From: JAAZBA01 sp964461815
GTDB taxonomy: Bacteria; Bacillota; Clostridia; Oscillospirales; QAMX01
DNA length: 64,000 nt
Assembly (NCBI GenBank): GCA_964461815.1
Contig: CAYWVF010000005.1
Coordinates: forward strand, 1-64,000
Reading direction: 5' to 3'
The position numbers and the translations under genes are program-made. Under the pieces are notes generated by a model. That model did no database searches and was not told where the DNA came from. It worked only from the letters and a program-made list of their open reading frames with translations. Positions 1 to 8,132 of the stretch are shown here, one piece after another; the first letter of the stretch is position 1; each line of letters opens with the position of its first letter.

Positions 1-59
1 CTCAAACCAAGATAATCCTTTGCAAGCTGATCAATGGGCGTAGCCCGTGGCATACTCAT
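1..59 (-). CDS. Partial ORF at left edge, N-terminus only
   Basis: An open frame runs leftward from ATG at 59 (second ATG at 53) to the window edge, giving 19 residues beginning MSMPRATPIDQLAKDYLGL. No stop is met. The upstream sequence has only a weak ribosome site. It lies downstream of the small minus-strand gene and a hairpin. The fragment is too short to assign a family, and it could be a chance frame. Confidence 0.3.
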   Translation of the reverse strand, partial: MSMPRATPIDQLAKDYLGL

Positions 60-89
60 TTCTGTACTACCACATTTTCATATTGAAAT

Positions 90-135
90 AAAGCCCCGGT
101 ATTGTTCTGCTATGTGCATGCAATACCGGGGCTTT
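90..135 (-). terminator. Hairpin terminator after the small minus-strand gene
   Basis: A perfect 15-bp stem (90-104 with 121-135) encloses a 16-nt loop. The GC-rich core CCCCGG is flanked by A and T tracts on both sides, so it could work in either direction. Confidence 0.75.
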
Positions 136-239
136 GTTGTGTATTAAGTTTTTGCAGGAATTAGCGAAAACTCAAGGTTTACCGTTTGGACAAAAATCAG
201 CGAAACACCGTGTTTTCAAGGCTTTCTGACCTTTTGCTG

Positions 240-461
240 TTACATGAACATCGTTTCGAGCATTTGATTAAAAAGCTCTTGGAAAGAAGGCCCGTCCTCC
301 TTGTAGCTGACACGAACAACTGTGTTTCCAACCTTGAACATATAAGGATTCTTGATCTGTTCAACATAGGACTTCATTAGTTCCTCTACCGGAAGACTGC
401 GATCGATCTTTACATCTCGGATGTCCACCAGACTGTCAAGCAATTCCTGCCGATTCTCCAT
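240..461 (-). CDS. Small recombinase/transposon-associated-type protein, unknown function
   Basis: This 73-residue protein starts at an ATG preceded by AGGAGGTG with 8-nt spacing, which makes it a convincing gene despite its size. The central part (VKIDRSLPVEELMKSYVEQI, then KNPYMFKVGNTVVRVSY) resembles short conserved proteins that I associate with recombinases and conjugative elements in gut Firmicutes (DUF6870-like), but I cannot name the family firmly. No membrane segment or catalytic motif is visible. It is transcribed away from the serine recombinase, and its transcript probably ends at the hairpin at 90-135. Confidence 0.6.
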   Translation of the reverse strand: MENRQELLDSLVDIRDVKIDRSLPVEELMKSYVEQIKNPYMFKVGNTVVRVSYKEDGPSFQELFNQMLETMFM

Positions 462-637
462 AATTTCACCTCCTTTTGTATTGAATTAAATATATCATAC
501 ACTATTGAACAGTGCGTGACATCAATTTTCAAGTTGAACAAGGAAATCTTTTGATTGTTTCCCGATATAGCGTTCATCCTATTTTTTCATTTTTTTCAAG
601 AGTGTTGAAACGAATAACAGATGTTGTCGGGATCTTT

Positions 638-667
638 TTGTATGTTACATGAGTATGGTGATATAAT
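638..667 (+). promoter_or_regulatory. Predicted promoter upstream of the serine recombinase
   Basis: TTGTAT at 638-643 and TATAAT at 662-667 with an 18-bp spacer. It would give a leader of about 180 nt before the recombinase. That leader holds a long-range inverted repeat: ACCGTATTC at 685-693 against GAATACGGT at 783-791. Confidence 0.45.
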
Positions 668-857
668 AAACCCAGCCATTATCAACCGTATTCACACTCT
701 CCACGGCACATCGTCAACAAGCATTTCATATCTGTATGCGATCTTTCATATGCAGGTGTATGTATTCTATTTTGTATGATCTGAATACGGTCGGTCACAG
801 TTTCTTTTATTTCAGTTGGTAAAATAGTTGATACAAACTGTTATGGAGGACACACAA

Positions 858-1485
858 ATGAAACACAAACTATATGGGTACATCCGTGTCAGTACACGGG
901 AACAAAACGAGGACAGGCAGGTTCGAGCGATGGAAGAGTTCGGTGTTTTGCCTGCCAATATGATATGTGATAAGCAGTCGGGAAAGGATTTTGAACGTCC
1001 GGGCTACAAACGGCTGGTCAAAAAAAATAAAGCCGGGCGACACTCTTGTGATAAAGAGTATCGACAGGCTCGGACGAAACTATGATGAAATTATAGAGCA
1101 ATGGAGATTTCTCACGAAAGAAAAGCAAGCAGATGTTGTTGTTCTCGATATGCCCTTACTTGACACCAGACAGGGTAAAGACCTGACAGGAACTCTGATC
1201 GCCGACATCGTGTTGCAGCTTTTGTCATATGTAGCACAAACGGAACGCGAGTTCATTAAGCAACGTCAGCGTGAAGGGATTGAAGCAGCAAGAGCAAACG
1301 GCGTTCATCTTGGGAGAGTCGCAATGGATCGTCCCGAAAATTATGAGGAAGTGAAAGCCATGTGGATAAACGGTAGTATTTCCGCAAGAGAAGCCGGAAG
1401 ACTGCTCGGTATCTCGCACACGGGATTCAAAAAGTGGGTCATGCGAGATATGGGAGACAGCGCTTCAGTTAAAGCTGCCGGATAA
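858..1485 (+). pseudogene. Small serine recombinase (DNA invertase/resolvase), frameshifted
   Basis: Joining two frames gives a protein of about 208 residues, the size of Hin/Gin-type invertases. ATG at 858 follows GGAGG at 845-849. The N-terminal YIRVST carries the catalytic serine (S12) and R10. The second frame gives SIDRLGRNYDEI, the E-helix with TEREFIKQRQREGIEAARANG, and a C-terminal helix-turn-helix (SAREAGRLLGISHTGFKKWV). The break is a run of eight A at 1020-1027: removing one A restores the frame KKIKPGDTL. A +1 shift or transcript slippage would be needed to read through; a -1 shift hits a stop at once. All catalytic parts are otherwise intact, so the lesion is recent, tolerated by slippage, or a sequencing error. 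It lies immediately upstream of two inverted crossover-like sites that are its likely substrates. Confidence 0.85.
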
Positions 1486-1513
1486 AAGACTACAAATATA
1501 ATTTTCGGCTAAC

Positions 1514-1539
1514 GTCAACAAAAGTACACCTTTGTTGAC
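1514..1539 (-). other. Left crossover-like site (26 bp, dyad, core GT on minus strand)
   Basis: Perfect 9-bp arms GTCAACAAA and TTTGTTGAC surround 8 bp. Read on the minus strand, its core AACAAAGGTGTAC then TTTGTT (one base between) matches the right site. The length and 2-bp asymmetric centre match hix/gix-type invertase sites. Confidence 0.7.
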
Positions 1540-1557
1540 ACTATACATAAGAGAAGT

Positions 1558-1588
1558 TTGTGCAACCATAACAGTTATTATTGCACAA
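1558..1588. repeat. Inverted repeat inside the invertible segment
   Basis: TTGTGCAA (1558-1565) and TTGCACAA (1581-1588) are perfect 8-bp arms with a 15-nt loop. The loop and right flank contain ACAGTT at 1571-1576 and its inverse AACTGT at 1587-1592, which resemble half-sites bound by LytTR proteins such as AgrA. Confidence 0.45.
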
Positions 1589-1593
1589 CTGTA

Positions 1594-1614
1594 TGTACCA
1601 TATTGTACCATATT
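1594..1614. repeat. Two direct copies of TGTACCATAT
   Basis: Identical 10-mers at 1594-1603 and 1605-1614 (11-bp period, one helical turn) overlap the -10 region of the leftward promoter. This could be an operator or simply part of the promoter. Confidence 0.45.
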
Positions 1615-1630
1615 TTCTGCATTGTGTCAA
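1602..1630 (-). promoter_or_regulatory. Near-consensus sigma-A promoter, currently facing away from essC
   Basis: On the minus strand TTGACA (1630-1625), a 17-bp spacer and TACAAT (1607-1602) are preceded by an extended -10 TGG. This is 11 of 12 consensus hexamer bases. Its present transcript would run antisense into the 3' end of the recombinase gene. Confidence 0.75.
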
Positions 1631-1641
1631 TACATAACTAC

Positions 1642-1667
1642 AGAAACAAAGGTGTACCTTTGTTTCC
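1642..1667 (+). other. Right crossover-like site (26 bp, dyad, core GT on plus strand)
   Basis: Perfect 11-bp arms GAAACAAAGGT and ACCTTTGTTTC flank a central GT at 1654-1655. It matches the left site in inverted orientation at 19 of 20 core bases. Confidence 0.7.
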
Positions 1668-1708
1668 TTGACATATGCGCTAAATCAAAATGTATGGAGT
1701 ATTTACAC

Positions 1709-4700
1709 ATGAGTCAGAATATTCTTTATGTAAATTTCTTTGGTTATTTACTCAACTTTGTTCTTCCGACAGAGAATAATCGAACATATGAGATCGATTT
1801 ATCAAAAACGATAAATTATACGAACTGCAAGATAACATTAGAGTATTTTGACAGTATTTGGACAGTTATTTCCAATGGCCACGTAAATGTACTCGACAAT
1901 AACAGTATATTGCAGTCCCGGGTATTATCAACAAACAAGCCTACATATTGTCAACTTGATAATTCCGTAAACTTTTCATTACTGCTTGACACTCTATCTG
2001 AAGACCATCTCCATTATCAGAAATATGATATCAGAAAATATAATGAAATTGTATTTGGCAAGGATGAATGTTCACACATTGTGCTGCAAAATGAATTTAT
2101 CAGCAACACACATGCGTCTTTGATACATGTAAATAATGAATGGTTTATTGAGGATCATAGTCGAAACGGTCTTTACTTGAACAATCAGAGAATTCCTTCC
2201 GAGAGCCGAGTTAAATTGCGTATGTTTGATACTATTTACACCGGTGGATTTCATATCATTTTTCTCAAAGACTGTATAGCAATAAATCATGCGAAATATG
2301 TATCGGCCAAATTGAATATATATTCTTTAACTGCTGACAACGTTACAAAAAAAGACCACCTACCTTATCTTCGCAGCCCTCGTATGCAAGAACCTCTTCC
2401 CGACGACGTGATAGAGATCGAATCTCCGCCGTCAAAGCAAAGCCACAAAAAACAGCCTTTATTTTTTGTGCTCGGTCCGGCACTCACCACTCCTTTACCG
2501 ATGCTGACAACCATGATGCTACGTATGAACACCGGCACAACCGGCTCGGATACCTACTGGATCATGGGTGTATCTGTTGTAATGAGTGCGGCTATCGGGT
2601 TAGGTTGGACATTGGCAAGAAGAAAATATGACTCAAAAGAAGAATTGGCAACAGAAAATCAACGTCAGGAAGCGTATAGCGAATATCTCGTAAAAAACGA
2701 GAAATTACTTATGGATCGCCATGACGAATGCAGAAAGCGCATGTTGGAACAATATCCTACTTCCGACGAGATCGCAGGAGATCTATTTTCCGATAATCTG
2801 AGTCGTTTTCTGTGGAACCGAAATCCTAAGTTCAGCGACTTTTCATGTGTACGTTTAGGTGTAGGTGATATTGTTATTCCGGGAGGTATTCAAGTACCAA
2901 AAGAGAGGTTCAGTGTTACTAACGACCTGTTAGCAGAAGAACCAATGAAATTAAAAGACAAATACAAAATCATCACTCACGTGCCGGCTCTCATTAAACT
3001 AAGTAAGCACAAGCTTATCGGTTTGATTGGTGATGACAACAGCATATGTGAGCTGATATGTAATATCACGATCCAGCTTGCTACATTGCATAGCTATACC
3101 GATCTTCGTATGGCATTTTTATATGATGAATCGGAATCTGAGCTTTATCGATGGACCAGATGGCTTCAACACACCTATACTCAAGACAAAAAGCTCCGTA
3201 TGTTGGGTGAAAACGAAGAACTACAACAGAATACGCTTTCATATCTTCTGGATCTTATCAGAAAACGTGCAAAAAAAGATGCGGATGATACCTCCTTAAA
3301 GCTACCTCTGTATGTTGTATTCTGCACTCAACCTGAGTTATTGTACAACCACTCAATTTATAAAGCCATGACCGATATGTATGATTATGGTATGATATTT
3401 ATTTTGGCATACGGCAAAATGGACTTTCTTCCGAATGAATGTACTTATTTGATCCAATCTGACAATGAATATCACGGGCACTACTCACTGGAGCATTCAA
3501 GGGATACAACAAATGTTGTAAGCTTTGATTATATTAAACCAACCCGAGCCGATCACATAGCACGCAAATTGAGTAACTACTGGGTCAATGAAGTATCCGA
3601 CGGTGAAATACCGGACAGAGTAGAATTTCTTGAAATGTATGGAATTTCCGATATTCACGAGTGGGATCTTTTAAAGAAATGGAAAGAATCACGAACCTAT
3701 GAAAATATTCGTGGTCAGATCGGCTATACATATGGGCGGCACCCCATTTATCTCGATATCCACGAAAAACAGCATGGTCCTCACGGATTGGTTGCAGGCA
3801 CAACAGGCTCCGGTAAAAGTGAAACGCTACAAACATTCATTCTGTCTCTTATGCTGAATTATCATCCCGACGAGGTTTCGTTCGTTTTGATTGACTACAA
3901 GGGCGGCGGTATGGCAAATCTTTTTGCCAATGTTCCGCATATTGCCGGTATGATAACAAATATATCAGCTTCCGGCGGCGACAGTAACGGAGAAAATAAA
4001 ACCGATCCGATCCAGACTCAGCGAGCACTTGCATCATTAAAAAGTGAAATTAAGCAACGGCAAAAAATATTCAACACATACGGAGTAAACCATATTGATG
4101 CCTATAACCATTTGTACAGAGATGGCGTAACATCAATAGCTATCCCTCATCTGATCATAATCAGCGATGAATTTGCGGAGCTAAAAAAAGAACAACCAGA
4201 ATTCATTAAAGAGCTGGTATCTACAGCTCGTGTTGGCAGAAGTCTTGGTATACATTTGATACTTGCCACGCAAAAGCCTTCCGGTGTTGTAGATGATGAA
4301 ATATGGAGCAATTCACGTTTTAAATTATGTCTTCGTGTTCAGGATCGTCAAGACAGTATGGAAATGCTGAAACGTCCGGAAGCTGCGGAGCTGACAAGGA
4401 TCGGTCAAGGCTATCTGCAGATCGGAAACGACGAGTCTTTTGAACTGTTCCAATCGGGATATTCCGGATCTCCATATCAGCCGGAAAGTGATTTGAATGA
4501 AAAACGTCAAAACGAAGTCGAGATGATCACTCTCGGAGGCAGCAGGATCCGAAAAAATATTTTGAAATCGCACAACGGATTCAATATGACCCAGCTTGAA
4601 GCATGCATAGAATACATTCGCAAAATCACAAAGGAAAACGGGATCAAAAACACAAGATCACTATGGCTGTCTATGCTTTCATCCGAGATTTCATTAGAAT

Positions 4701-6298
4701 CTCTCATGAAACAGGTCGTAATAAAAAACAATTTTACGGCAATAGTCGGAAAGATCGATTATCCCGAACAGCAAAGTCAGCCTATATTCACTCTGAAATA
4801 TTCTCAATGCGGTCATGTCCTGATCGTTGGTAATTCAGGCTCCGGCAAAAGCGCCCTTATAAGCTCAATTATCTGCTCACTTTGCTGCGGTCAAGCTCCG
4901 GAGTTGTTTAACTGGTATGCTATAGACTTCTCAAACCATGCTTTCGATGGGATCAAAAATACTCCTCATTGCGGAGGCATTGTCTATCCCGAAGAGGATG
5001 AAAAAATCGAACGCATTTTTTTACACTTAGAAACCATTATGAAGCAAAGAAAAAAACTTCTTGCATCATCCGGCATATTAACAGCCGAAGAATATAGGTC
5101 TTCAAAAGCAGATCCTATGCCTCTTATTCTCGTCGCTATTGATAATTATGCCAGCTTTTTTGAATCGCACGAAAAATACGTCGATATTCTTCAGAGGTTA
5201 TTAAGAGAAGGTATAGCGTATGGGATCCATTTCATAGTCAGTATCAACGCTGCATCCGATATGCGAAATAAAGTAAGTCAGAATTTTGCAACAGCGATCC
5301 CATTGCTCCTAAATGAAAGGTCAGACTATTACAATTATTTAGGTGCATCACCGCAAATAGCGCCTATGGGTTTTCCGGGCAGTGGATTGTGCCGTTATCA
5401 AAACAGTATTGTGCAGTTCCAATCGGCATTCGTTTCAAATGATGCCATACTTATTGAAAAAGCGCCTCATTCCCATATTCAATACAGAGCTGCACCTATT
5501 CGATATATTGACAAATCACAAACATATGCAGAATACCTTTCCGTCATTGACAAAACCTATTTACAGGGAGATCATATACCTCTTGGATGGTATACAAAGG
5601 ATATCACCCCGTATTGTCTCAGCCTGTCTAAGACATTTTGCTATTTCATTAGCGATGTTGTCGGAGCAAGCTATTCGTCCGTACTGACAAATATAATAGC
5701 GTTCGCAGATGTTCACAATATAGAGCTGCACTATGTATGCACTAACAGAACGATCATCGATTCTGCTCCGTCAGCCCATGTTTACAGCAGCTCTGACGAT
5801 ATCTTTGAGCTTATGTCTTATTTGCGTAATGTTTTCAAGGAACGATCGGATGCTCTAAAAGCTTATAAAGCCCAAGGAGGAACAGACAGTGCAGGGTTTA
5901 TCTCTCAAACCTACAATTCATTGTTGGTCATCTTCGAGGATTATAACGCTTTTTGCAACACAACATACACATTGAACTCGGATAGATCCTACAAAGACGC
6001 TTACGAGATATTTCTGAAAAACGGAAAAGGCTTTGGCATTACTTTTATTGCTGTATGGAATAAGGCTCTCTACTCACAAAACTTTACTAAACCGGCATGT
6101 CAACTGTTTCTGGAATCCCGTACAGGTATGCATCTTGGCGGCAAGCTTGACTCTCAAAAAGCGATAGAGACTAATTTATCTATTGCTGAGCAATCAAAAA
6201 TACGCTTGCCCGAAACAGGATATGCATTGGATTCGTTTAAAGTCCACAAAGTGTATATTCCGCCATGTGAGTTGAGCGATACTAAAGATCAGGTTTAA
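1709..6298 (+). CDS. essC: EssC-type FtsK/SpoIIIE ATPase of type VII secretion
   Basis: EssC is the membrane motor that recruits and moves WXG100 substrates. The protein is 1529 residues, close to staphylococcal EssC (about 1480). It starts at ATG 1709, 9 nt after GGAG; an in-frame extension back to 1532 crosses the recombination site and reads as junk. Order: N-terminal FHA-like part with a clear FHA domain at about 113-185 (IVFGKDE, then SNTHASL and DHSRNGLYLN), two membrane segments at about 249-270 and 282-303, a first ATPase with Walker A GTTGSGKSE near 700 and Walker B LIIISDE near 815, a second ATPase with Walker A GNSGSGKS near 1043 and Walker B-like LILVAID, and a third ATPase-like domain without Walker A. 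It heads the operon and is 1 bp from the next gene. Very secure by family. Confidence 0.93.
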   Translation: MSQNILYVNFFGYLLNFVLPTENNRTYEIDLSKTINYTNCKITLEYFDSIWTVISNGHVNVLDNNSILQSRVLSTNKPTYCQLDNSVNFSLLLDTLSEDHLHYQKYDIRKYNEIVFGKDECSHIVLQNEFISNTHASLIHVNNEWFIEDHSRNGLYLNNQRIPSESRVKLRMFDTIYTGGFHIIFLKDCIAINHAKYVSAKLNIYSLTADNVTKKDHLPYLRSPRMQEPLPDDVIEIESPPSKQSHKKQPLFFVLGPALTTPLPMLTTMMLRMNTGTTGSDTYWIMGVSVVMSAAIGLGWTLARRKYDSKEELATENQRQEAYSEYLVKNEKLLMDRHDECRKRMLEQYPTSDEIAGDLFSDNLSRFLWNRNPKFSDFSCVRLGVGDIVIPGGIQVPKERFSVTNDLLAEEPMKLKDKYKIITHVPALIKLSKHKLIGLIGDDNSICELICNITIQLATLHSYTDLRMAFLYDESESELYRWTRWLQHTYTQDKKLRMLGENEELQQNTLSYLLDLIRKRAKKDADDTSLKLPLYVVFCTQPELLYNHSIYKAMTDMYDYGMIFILAYGKMDFLPNECTYLIQSDNEYHGHYSLEHSRDTTNVVSFDYIKPTRADHIARKLSNYWVNEVSDGEIPDRVEFLEMYGISDIHEWDLLKKWKESRTYENIRGQIGYTYGRHPIYLDIHEKQHGPHGLVAGTTGSGKSETLQTFILSLMLNYHPDEVSFVLIDYKGGGMANLFANVPHIAGMITNISASGGDSNGENKTDPIQTQRALASLKSEIKQRQKIFNTYGVNHIDAYNHLYRDGVTSIAIPHLIIISDEFAELKKEQPEFIKELVSTARVGRSLGIHLILATQKPSGVVDDEIWSNSRFKLCLRVQDRQDSMEMLKRPEAAELTRIGQGYLQIGNDESFELFQSGYSGSPYQPESDLNEKRQNEVEMITLGGSRIRKNILKSHNGFNMTQLEACIEYIRKITKENGIKNTRSLWLSMLSSEISLESLMKQVVIKNNFTAIVGKIDYPEQQSQPIFTLKYSQCGHVLIVGNSGSGKSALISSIICSLCCGQAPELFNWYAIDFSNHAFDGIKNTPHCGGIVYPEEDEKIERIFLHLETIMKQRKKLLASSGILTAEEYRSSKADPMPLILVAIDNYASFFESHEKYVDILQRLLREGIAYGIHFIVSINAASDMRNKVSQNFATAIPLLLNERSDYYNYLGASPQIAPMGFPGSGLCRYQNSIVQFQSAFVSNDAILIEKAPHSHIQYRAAPIRYIDKSQTYAEYLSVIDKTYLQGDHIPLGWYTKDITPYCLSLSKTFCYFISDVVGASYSSVLTNIIAFADVHNIELHYVCTNRTIIDSAPSAHVYSSSDDIFELMSYLRNVFKERSDALKAYKAQGGTDSAGFISQTYNSLLVIFEDYNAFCNTTYTLNSDRSYKDAYEIFLKNGKGFGITFIAVWNKALYSQNFTKPACQLFLESRTGMHLGGKLDSQKAIETNLSIAEQSKIRLPETGYALDSFKVHKVYIPPCELSDTKDQV

Positions 6299-6299
6299 G

Positions 6300-7004
6300 A
6301 TGTACGACATAATCATTATATCCGATTGTGAAAAAGAAGCAGAGCAATTAAATGAAGCGTTGATACATTATCAGATACACGAAAACATTAGTTTCGACAC
6401 GTATCAATACAGCTTTTGCGATGATATTTCCTTTTCACAATCAGCCGGGATCTACATGGTGGACGTCTCATCTGAGCAGAGTCAGCATATGATCAAGCAA
6501 ATCAGGGACGCTAATATCTCTAACATGATCGTTCTCTTACTGGAGAGTGTCGCAGATCTGATTGGTGTGCTGACTCCTCTGACAATGCCGAGCGGTATTC
6601 TACAGAAGAAAATCAAATATGCCGAAATAAAGCTGCTGCTGGATCAGATCGTCGAAACGATCAATCAGCAAAACAGCAATCAACAATGCTATGTGTGGAC
6701 GTCAAAGGCTCATACATATTCAATACCTATCGATAAAATCATATATTTTGAGAGCAGAAACAAAGCCTCATACTTAGTGTCCTATGCACAAGAGTATGAG
6801 CTGCATGTAACGCTTGATAATATAAGCTCCGAGCTGGGAAGCAGCTTTCTCAGACTACATAGAAGTTATCTTGTAAATCTCGCAAAAATATCCGAATACG
6901 ATTTTGGTAACATGACCGCAATTATGGATGACGGATCGACGGTTTTGATATCAAGATCGGGAAAAGACAAGCTGAAAGAGGCGATGAACGATAGCAGGAT
7001 ATAG
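6300..7004 (+). CDS. LytTR-family DNA-binding response regulator
   Basis: This 234-residue protein has a receiver-like N-terminal half (beta-1 MYDIIIISD; candidate phospho-acceptor D55 in YMVDVS) and a C-terminal LytTR domain from about 131 (TYSIPIDKIIYFESRNKASY, later LRLHRSYLVNLAKI). LytTR proteins bind direct or inverted 9-bp repeats near promoters and often act in quorum sensing or toxin control. The receiver is degenerate compared with classical ones, and no histidine kinase gene is adjacent. It starts 1 bp after the essC stop, so it is translated as part of the secretion operon. It may regulate this operon; ACAGTT motifs in the invertible segment are possible targets, but that is inference. 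Confidence 0.82.
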   Translation: MYDIIIISDCEKEAEQLNEALIHYQIHENISFDTYQYSFCDDISFSQSAGIYMVDVSSEQSQHMIKQIRDANISNMIVLLLESVADLIGVLTPLTMPSGILQKKIKYAEIKLLLDQIVETINQQNSNQQCYVWTSKAHTYSIPIDKIIYFESRNKASYLVSYAQEYELHVTLDNISSELGSSFLRLHRSYLVNLAKISEYDFGNMTAIMDDGSTVLISRSGKDKLKEAMNDSRI

Positions 7005-7116
7005 ATTAACGAATGAAGAATTTGTATTTTTAGGTATATATTATTCTCTGTTAGCTTACCCACCATGGGTAAACGAAAGCATTAATGAAAATTCGATACA
7101 AGCTGTATTATCTTCA

Positions 7117-7458
7117 TTGTATGCAAAGGATCTTCTTATATCAGTTGGAGATAAATATGCAGGATCTCCGATCATTGAATATCTATATTGCAAAATGCAG
7201 GATGCAAAAACATGGCTATCGATCGCCGATACGTACTTTGTCTATATTAATGAGGATATAACGATCAGTGTATACAAAGTAACGGATAACATGTTTACCG
7301 TTACTCCATACGAAAAGCCTATGGACTGTTTTATTTCGATCAAAGCTGTCATAGGTGATGGTGCAGAAGGAGTTTTCATAGTAGATAGACCTTCTAGTGA
7401 AATAAAGGCCTATGTTGAGACGCTTAAATCAATGTGGGAGGACTGCAATGAACAGTGA
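7117..7458 (+). CDS. Small T7SS-associated protein, start uncertain
   Basis: The TTG-initiated frame gives 113 residues, but the same frame is open without a stop back to 6988. The extra part (TNEEFVFLGIYYSLLAYPPW and on) reads like real protein and like the N-termini of small proteins encoded beside WXG100 genes in Firmicutes. No ATG, GTG or TTG exists in that stretch, so the real start may be a rare codon (ATA at 6991, ACG at 7009), or the gene lost its start. The product is a mixed alpha/beta soluble protein without membrane segments. Its place between the regulator and the esx-like genes suggests a secretion-linked, chaperone or immunity-type role; I cannot assign a family with certainty. 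Confidence 0.55.
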   Translation: MYAKDLLISVGDKYAGSPIIEYLYCKMQDAKTWLSIADTYFVYINEDITISVYKVTDNMFTVTPYEKPMDCFISIKAVIGDGAEGVFIVDRPSSEIKAYVETLKSMWEDCNEQ

Positions 7459-7494
7459 TACAATGTAATCACAGTAAACGAAAGGAAGATCGAT

Positions 7495-7806
7495 GTGGAA
7501 AAGATTGAATGGGACCATATAAAAATAAACGAAATAGTTCAAAAGTTTGATTCGGTCATCTCCATATTAGAGGGCCAAAAAGCAAAAATATCAAGCTTGA
7601 TCAAGCAGGTCAATGACAACTGGCAAAGCATGGCAGGCGAGGAATACTCTCAGCGGATCAATGAGGATCTGGCTTACATAACAGGTATGATCTCAACGTT
7701 TTCAAATGCTCGTAAAGACTTGGCGGAAGCGTGCGGAATATACGCACAATGCGAGACTGACATAAAAACAAAGCTGGAGTCTATTTACTCTCAGCTGTCG
7801 GTATAG
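7495..7806 (+). CDS. WXG100-like protein 1
   Basis: GTG start at 7495 after AGGAAG. The 103-residue all-helical protein has the layout of WXG100 (Esx) proteins: two long helices with a turn at NWQSMAGEEY (W-x-S in place of W-x-G), and a C-terminal YAQCE that fits the YxxxD/E secretion signal. Such proteins are exported as helical-hairpin dimers by EssC-type motors. It is the first of five consecutive genes of this type and may dimerise with one of them. Confidence 0.78.
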   Translation: MEKIEWDHIKINEIVQKFDSVISILEGQKAKISSLIKQVNDNWQSMAGEEYSQRINEDLAYITGMISTFSNARKDLAEACGIYAQCETDIKTKLESIYSQLSV

Positions 7807-7816
7807 GAGGTAGCGG

Positions 7817-8116
7817 ATGGATATCAAATTAGAAATTGAAGCTCTTGTTGACGTCGGCAATAATATGATCATCTGTACCGAATCACTCAATGATGTAAAT
7901 ACTAGCCTAAATGCTATACACATTGACTTTTGGCAGGGAAACGGACGAAAAGGATTTGATCAAATTTTGATCGACATGAGAGAGCATTCATTGTCAGCAG
8001 CGCAGCGTTTGGAACAATCGGCAATTACTCTCGGAAACGCTTTGCAAAAATACAATGAAATTGAGCTTGGCAACTTCAAGGCAAACACAAATCTTCCGTC
8101 AGATGATATTTTCTAA
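7817..8116 (+). CDS. WXG100-like protein 2
   Basis: A 99-residue helical protein with a strong AGGAGG site 10 bp after the previous stop. The turn motif is FWQGNGRKGF (W-x-G), and YNEIE after helix 2 matches YxxxE. It ends in DDIF, a tail shared in form with WXG100-like protein 5 (TDIF) and the 205-aa protein (ANIFQ). Likely a secreted substrate or partner subunit. Confidence 0.8.
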   Translation: MDIKLEIEALVDVGNNMIICTESLNDVNTSLNAIHIDFWQGNGRKGFDQILIDMREHSLSAAQRLEQSAITLGNALQKYNEIELGNFKANTNLPSDDIF

Positions 8117-8132
8117 AGGAGGTGTTCGCATA

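Larger units (their letters stand above)
1514..1666. other. Predicted invertible promoter segment (phase-variation switch)
   Basis: Two 26-bp sites in inverted orientation flank a segment with one strong promoter that now faces left. With crossover at the central dinucleotides (1526-1527 and 1654-1655), inversion maps position x to 3181-x. That would place -35 at 1551-1556, -10 at 1574-1579 and the start site near 1586, reading rightward into essC at 1709. In the present orientation I see no good rightward promoter in the segment. A serine invertase gene ends 28 bp to the left. The layout copies the known invertible-promoter pattern of Hin and Mpi systems. Function is inferred; no flipped copy is visible in one assembly. 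Confidence 0.75.

Noticed and set aside
186..380. 64-codon plus-strand frame opposite the small minus-strand gene
   Set aside because: It overlaps a minus-strand gene with a strong AGGAGGTG site and has no ribosome site of its own.
1668..1696. Constitutive rightward essC promoter (TTGACA at 1668)
   Set aside because: The matching -10 (TGTATG) agrees with consensus at only three bases and would place the start site at or beyond the ribosome site.
1532..1708. In-frame 59-codon extension of EssC upstream of ATG 1709
   Set aside because: It runs through the left and right crossover-like sites and the promoter, has no ribosome site and does not resemble EssC; GGAG 9 nt before ATG 1709 marks the start.
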